Shown one piece after another: positions 60,752 to 64,000 of a stretch of 64,000 nt of DNA (the stretch's first letter is position 1; each line of letters opens with the position of its first letter). The stretch is from positions 1-64,000 of the forward strand of contig JAKLGV010000001.1 of the NCBI GenBank assembly GCA_022710585.1, in the 5' to 3' direction. Both the position numbers and the translations under genes were made by a program. Origin of the DNA: Deltaproteobacteria bacterium (GTDB lineage Bacteria > Desulfobacterota > Syntrophia > Syntrophales > Smithellaceae). The notes under the pieces were generated by a model, which was given only the letters and a program-made list of their open reading frames with translations, did no database searches and had not been told where the DNA came from.

Positions 60752-62299
60752 ATGACAACAGAAATGAATTCCCATACGCCGTCAGAAAGAAACGAACAGA
60801 ATAAAGTAATCGTGTTCCGCGGGAATGAAGTGATTGAAACCATACCCCTTGGCGGTCATATGATCATCGGACGCGCCGCCGGTGCGGATATTCAGCTTGA
60901 AGATACCGCCCTGTCGCGCATTCACGCCATGCTTCAGATGGATGCGGGCCGCTGGTTTCTGGTGGACCTCAACAGCCTCAACGGCACGTTGCTGAACGGC
61001 CGAAAGATCGCCCCCATGCAGCCAGCACCGGTTGTTTCGGGAGATATTGCCGAATTGGGTGAGTATGCATTGAGATTTCAAATCGAATCTCAGACGGTCG
61101 CGCCTGCCTTGACGCTGCCGCGTTCCGTCACGCCCAACATTGAACCGCCTCCGTCAGCCAGTCCGCTCCTGGAAAATCTGGTCGAAAGACATCACGAAAT
61201 TCCGCTGTGGACAGAGGGAGATGTTCAACTGAAAGTCGCCGATATCATCGACGAAACGGATGACGTCAAGACATTCCGTCTGGTCGGCTTGTCGCCGGTT
61301 CTGTTTTCCTTCAAACCCGGTCAGTTCGTTACCATCAAGGTGAACATCAACGGCACGGACGTGCGCCGTTCTTACACGATTTCATCGAGCCCTTCGCGTC
61401 CGCACTGCCTGGAGATGACGATCAAGCGGACGCCGCAGGGTCTGGTCTCCAACTGGATGCACGACCATGTGAAGCTCGGCGACCATCTTGCCGTGCACGG
61501 TCCGTCGGGGCTGTTTTCGTGCTTCAATTATCCGTCGAAAAAAATCCTGTTTATCGGCGCGGGAAGCGGGATCACGCCGGTGATGTCCATGCTCCGCTGG
61601 ATTGTGGATACGGCGGCCGACGTGGACGCGCACCTGCTGGTATCCGCCAAATCCCCGCGTGACATCATCTTTCACAACGAACTCAACTGGATGTCTTCAC
61701 GCCACAGTTGCATCCGTGTGGGCATTACTTGCACCAGCCGCGTCACCGGCGCGGATGCATGGACCGGTCTGACCGGCCGCTGCGACGATAAAATGCTCAA
61801 ACTGTTCACGCCGGATATTCTGGAGCGGCATGTTTTCATGTGCGGGCCTCCGCCGTTCATGGAAGCGGTCAAGGAAAATTTGAAATTACTCGGTTTTAAT
61901 CTGGCCCATCTGCACACGGAAAGTTTTGGCGAAGGGCGGGTGGCCAAAGGAGAAAAAGTCGATGCGCGCGATGTGCTAAAGCCGCCTATCCCGGCAGTTC
62001 AGCCGGTTGAAAGCGTCCCGGTGGAGACGCCGAAAGCGGCAAACTTTCAGGTGAACTTCATCAAGTCGGGGAAATCCGTATCGACAGCGGGAGATGCGAC
62101 GCTGCTGGAACTGGCCGAAGCAAACGGTGTGGAAATTGACTACGCGTGCAGGTCCGGCGTCTGCGGGACGTGCAAATCCAAACTGAACAAGGGTAAGGTG
62201 GAAATGAGTGAAAACGAATTGTCCAACGAGGAAAAAGCGGACGGATTCATCTACCCATGTGTGGCACATCCGGTGTCGGATGTTGAAATTGAGGCATAA
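60752..62299 (+). CDS. FHA domain fused to Hcr-like FAD/NAD(P)H reductase and 2Fe-2S ferredoxin
   Basis: 515 residues in three parts. Residues 20-110: FHA domain with I-I-G-R, S-R-I-H and N-S-L-N-G-T-L-L-N-G (phosphothreonine-binding motifs). Residues 150-400: ferredoxin-reductase module with R-R-S-Y-T-I-S-S-S for FAD, G-A-G-S-G-I-T-P for NAD(P)H and F-M-C-G-P-P-P. Residues 430-515: plant-type 2Fe-2S with C-R-S-G-V-C-G-T-C and a last C in Y-P-C-V-A-H. E. coli Hcr has only the last two parts. It should reduce Hcp; the FHA may tie it to a Ser/Thr kinase. Confidence 0.85.
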   Translation: MTTEMNSHTPSERNEQNKVIVFRGNEVIETIPLGGHMIIGRAAGADIQLEDTALSRIHAMLQMDAGRWFLVDLNSLNGTLLNGRKIAPMQPAPVVSGDIAELGEYALRFQIESQTVAPALTLPRSVTPNIEPPPSASPLLENLVERHHEIPLWTEGDVQLKVADIIDETDDVKTFRLVGLSPVLFSFKPGQFVTIKVNINGTDVRRSYTISSSPSRPHCLEMTIKRTPQGLVSNWMHDHVKLGDHLAVHGPSGLFSCFNYPSKKILFIGAGSGITPVMSMLRWIVDTAADVDAHLLVSAKSPRDIIFHNELNWMSSRHSCIRVGITCTSRVTGADAWTGLTGRCDDKMLKLFTPDILERHVFMCGPPPFMEAVKENLKLLGFNLAHLHTESFGEGRVAKGEKVDARDVLKPPIPAVQPVESVPVETPKAANFQVNFIKSGKSVSTAGDATLLELAEANGVEIDYACRSGVCGTCKSKLNKGKVEMSENELSNEEKADGFIYPCVAHPVSDVEIEA

Positions 62300-62302
62300 A
62301 TT

Positions 62303-63040
62303 ATGAAAATATTACGCAAGATTATTGAGATTGATGAAGACCTGTGTAACGGCTGCGGACAGTGCGTGACCGGCTGCGCCGAGGGCGCGTTGCAAATTAT
62401 CGACGGCAAAGCCAAGGTGGTTTCGGAAACGTTCTGCGACGGTCTGGGCGCCTGCATCGGAGAGTGTCCCACCGGAGCGCTGAAAATCGTCGAACGGGTA
62501 GCCCCTCCTTTTGATGAAGAAGCTGTCAAAAAGCACCTGGCAACAAAGGAAAAGGAACCGGAGACGATGCCGTGCGGCTGTCCTTCGGCGCATATTCAGA
62601 TTTTTGACAAACCCACTGCCTGCGAGACAGCCAACAAACCGAAACATTTTGAAAATGTTCCGGAAGAATCCGCCCTTACACACTGGCCGATTCAGATCAA
62701 ACTGATCCCGGCCAGTGCCCCCTTTCTGAAAGGCGCCGACCTGCTGGTCCTCGCGGATTGCACGGCCGTCGCCTTTCCCTCCCTGCATCGCGATCTGATG
62801 ACGGGGAAGGTTGTGATGATGGGCTGTCCGAAATTCGACGATATTCAGGAATATGCACAAAAGTTTGCCGATATTTTCAAAACGGCCGGGATCAGGAGCG
62901 TCACAACGGTTGTAATGGAAGTGCCCTGCTGTTCAGGCATGCCCATGATTGTTAAAAAAGGCATGGAAAAGGCAGGCAAGACTGTCCCGATGACGGAAAT
63001 TGTGCTGAGCCTGAGGGGAAAGATACTGCAAACCTTGTAA
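62303..63040 (+). CDS. 4Fe-4S ferredoxin-domain protein of the Hcp operon
   Basis: 245 residues. An N-terminal ferredoxin domain has a full cluster C-N-G-C-G-Q-C-V-T-G-C, and then C-D-G-L-G-A-C-I-G-E-C-P, where the second position of CxxC is leucine, so only three cysteines remain. A P-C-G-C-P linker and a C-terminal domain with P-C-C-S-G-M-P follow. It probably carries electrons or assembles with Hcp. It starts 3 bases after the FHA-Hcr stop. Such proteins are found beside hcp in anaerobes. Confidence 0.8.
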   Translation: MKILRKIIEIDEDLCNGCGQCVTGCAEGALQIIDGKAKVVSETFCDGLGACIGECPTGALKIVERVAPPFDEEAVKKHLATKEKEPETMPCGCPSAHIQIFDKPTACETANKPKHFENVPEESALTHWPIQIKLIPASAPFLKGADLLVLADCTAVAFPSLHRDLMTGKVVMMGCPKFDDIQEYAQKFADIFKTAGIRSVTTVVMEVPCCSGMPMIVKKGMEKAGKTVPMTEIVLSLRGKILQTL

Positions 63041-63046
63041 TGCAGA

Positions 63047-63337
63047 ATGAAACAGGAATTTAAAACCGTTGGTGTGATGATTGATCTTTACTGCCGTGAC
63101 CACCACGGCAGTAAAGACAATCTTTGTGATGAATGCCGCGAACTCCTTGATTACGTCAAAAAGAGCCTGGAGAAATGTCCCTTCAAGGATAACAAGCCCA
63201 AGTGTTCCAAATGCACCGTGCATTGCTATAAACCGGACATGCGGAAAAAAATTAAAGCGGTGATGCGATACGCCGGCCCCCGCATGCTCTATCGTCACCC
63301 CGTTCTGGCGGGCAAGCATTATTTGACAAAGAATTGA
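63047..63337 (+). CDS. ygbA: YgbA-family nitrosative-stress protein
   Basis: 96 residues. Basic, with cysteines in D-L-Y-C-R-D-H-H, N-L-C-D-E-C and C-x5-C-S-K-C-T-V-H-C-Y-K-P, matching the nitrous-oxide-stimulated promoter family (YgbA). E. coli ygbA is an NsrR-regulated gene needed for recovery from NO. The gap to the ferredoxin gene is 6 bases, so it is the last gene of the hcp operon. The cysteines may bind zinc or an iron-sulfur cluster. Confidence 0.85.
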   Translation: MKQEFKTVGVMIDLYCRDHHGSKDNLCDECRELLDYVKKSLEKCPFKDNKPKCSKCTVHCYKPDMRKKIKAVMRYAGPRMLYRHPVLAGKHYLTKN

Positions 63338-63348
63338 TTGATATTGAG

Positions 63349-63909
63349 TTAAAAGCCGGCCCTGACCGGTTTGCGCTCTGCTGCCGCATTTTCGAGAGAG
63401 AAAAATTCTTCAGGCTTGAAGGAAAAAGCGGACGCGATAATATTCGTAGGAAACACAGACGAAGCGATATTGTACTCCCTCACGGAAGAGTTGTAATAAC
63501 GGCGTGCCTGCTCGATATTGTCTTCAATCTCTTTCATCTCCAGCATGATTTCCTTAAAATTTTCGTTGGCCTTGAGTTCCGGATAGGCTTCAACCAGCGC
63601 AAAAAAGCTTTTCAATGTTGCCGTCAGTCTATTATTGGCCCGGGCTGATTCTACCGGAGTCTGCGCGTTCATCGCCGCGTTGCGCAGTCTGGCGATGTTG
63701 CTGAAGGTTTCACTTTCGTGAGCTGCGTATCCCTTCACCACTTCGACAAGGTTCGGTAAAAGATCATATCTCTTTTTCAGATGCACATCGATGTCGGACC
63801 ACGTATTGCGCACCGCGTAGCGCAGGCGAATCAGTTTATTGTAAATATAAATCAGAAAAAGCAGAAATACCGCCACACCCATAATTCCCGCTGTCATTTT
63901 TATCGTCAT
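63349..63909 (-). CDS. lemA: LemA-family membrane protein
   Basis: About 186 residues. An N-terminal helix (about residues 5-25) is followed by the LemA helical domain: Y-N-x-L-I-R-L-R-Y-A-V-R-N-T-W-S-D-I-D-V, K-K-R-Y-D-L-L-P-N-L-V-E-V-V-K-G-Y near residue 45 and Y-N-S-S-V-R-E-Y-N near 142. LemA function is not settled; it is probably peripheral to membrane quality control. ATG 63909 has AGGGAG about 7 bases upstream, better spaced than ATG 63915. It is convergent with ygbA. Confidence 0.9.
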   Translation of the reverse strand: MTIKMTAGIMGVAVFLLFLIYIYNKLIRLRYAVRNTWSDIDVHLKKRYDLLPNLVEVVKGYAAHESETFSNIARLRNAAMNAQTPVESARANNRLTATLKSFFALVEAYPELKANENFKEIMLEMKEIEDNIEQARRYYNSSVREYNIASSVFPTNIIASAFSFKPEEFFSLENAAAERKPVRAGF

Positions 63910-63927
63910 ATCCATTCTCCCTGTTGA

Positions 63928-64000
63928 TTATCTTTTTTTCAGAGGCGGCCATTCGCCTTTCTTTTTTCTTCTGGCGGCTTCTTCCGGAGCAACGCCAGCG
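63928..64000 (-). CDS. C-terminal end of an unidentified gene upstream of lemA (partial)
   Basis: On the minus strand the frame is open from the window edge to a TAA at 63930-63928. The end reads A-P-E-E-A-A-R-R-K-K-K-G-E-W-P-P-L-K-K-R, a basic tail. It stops about 18 bases before lemA, so it is probably co-transcribed. The remainder of the gene is off the window, so it cannot be named. Confidence 0.5.
   Translation of the reverse strand, partial: AGVAPEEAARRKKKGEWPPLKKR

Overview
The window looks like chromosomal DNA of an anaerobic or facultative deltaproteobacterium (Desulfobacterota; a Syntrophus/Smithella-like relative is my best guess). This is inferred from gene content, not from any search: LL-diaminopimelate aminotransferase, a LivKHMGF plus PaaK cluster, NrfHA, class I Hcp with a cysteine-free Crp/Fnr regulator, a PurS-PurL fusion, and many cell-surface glycan genes. 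I saw no rRNA, tRNA, CRISPR array or transposase gene.

Layout. 1-2270: end of a GspE/PilB-type ATPase, then dapF and dapL, closed by a strong terminator. 2300-3120: an accessory pocket with a tiny ORF, a REP-like palindrome and a RelB/RelE-type toxin-antitoxin pair. 3160-4191: a divergent YchF-like P-loop protein. 4225-12283: carbamoyltransferase, SGNH, DUF5989 and SxtJ cassette, a GT-C glycosyltransferase, and a TMTC-like TPR membrane protein coupled to a DPM-like glycosyltransferase. 12384-15381: two B12-binding radical SAM proteins behind a near-consensus promoter. 15432-21038: zinc-ribbon protein, phosphoesterase, two outer-membrane proteins. 21073-25755: two paralogous multi-TM proteins flanking a GNAT. 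25799-34389: thiolase, VTT membrane protein, PaaK and a full Liv-type ABC importer interrupted by an intergenic repeat. 34582-39898: rmuC, a tandem-PurS purL and purQ.

39963-44243 holds the most unusual group: an exported C39-type peptidase with four exported proteins that share a leader-like motif just after the signal peptide and, in three of them, a repeated D-V-G-S-S-G-T motif. The upstream promoter carries a ten-T run in its spacer. 44397-47142: a third radical SAM protein and a flippase-like membrane protein. 47259-55872: an array alternating three TMTC-like TPR membrane proteins with two SGNH proteins, with a 130-bp identical block between two of the paralogs.

56470-63337 is a nitrogen-oxide module: nrfHA, a divergent hcpR-like regulator, and hcp, an FHA-Hcr-ferredoxin fusion, a ferredoxin and ygbA. 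One 14-bp HcpR-like site sits at -41.5 of the hcp promoter and overlaps the -35 box of the regulator's own promoter. The window ends with lemA and a partial gene.

How the genes may work together: NrfHA reduces nitrite to ammonia, and Hcp with its reductase and YgbA handles NO and hydroxylamine. The TMTC, DPM, SGNH, GT-C, carbamoyltransferase and GNAT genes point to building and decorating surface glycans or glycoproteins. The C39 group may mature and display a surface protein. PaaK, thiolase and the Liv transporter suggest uptake and CoA activation of aromatic or branched acids.
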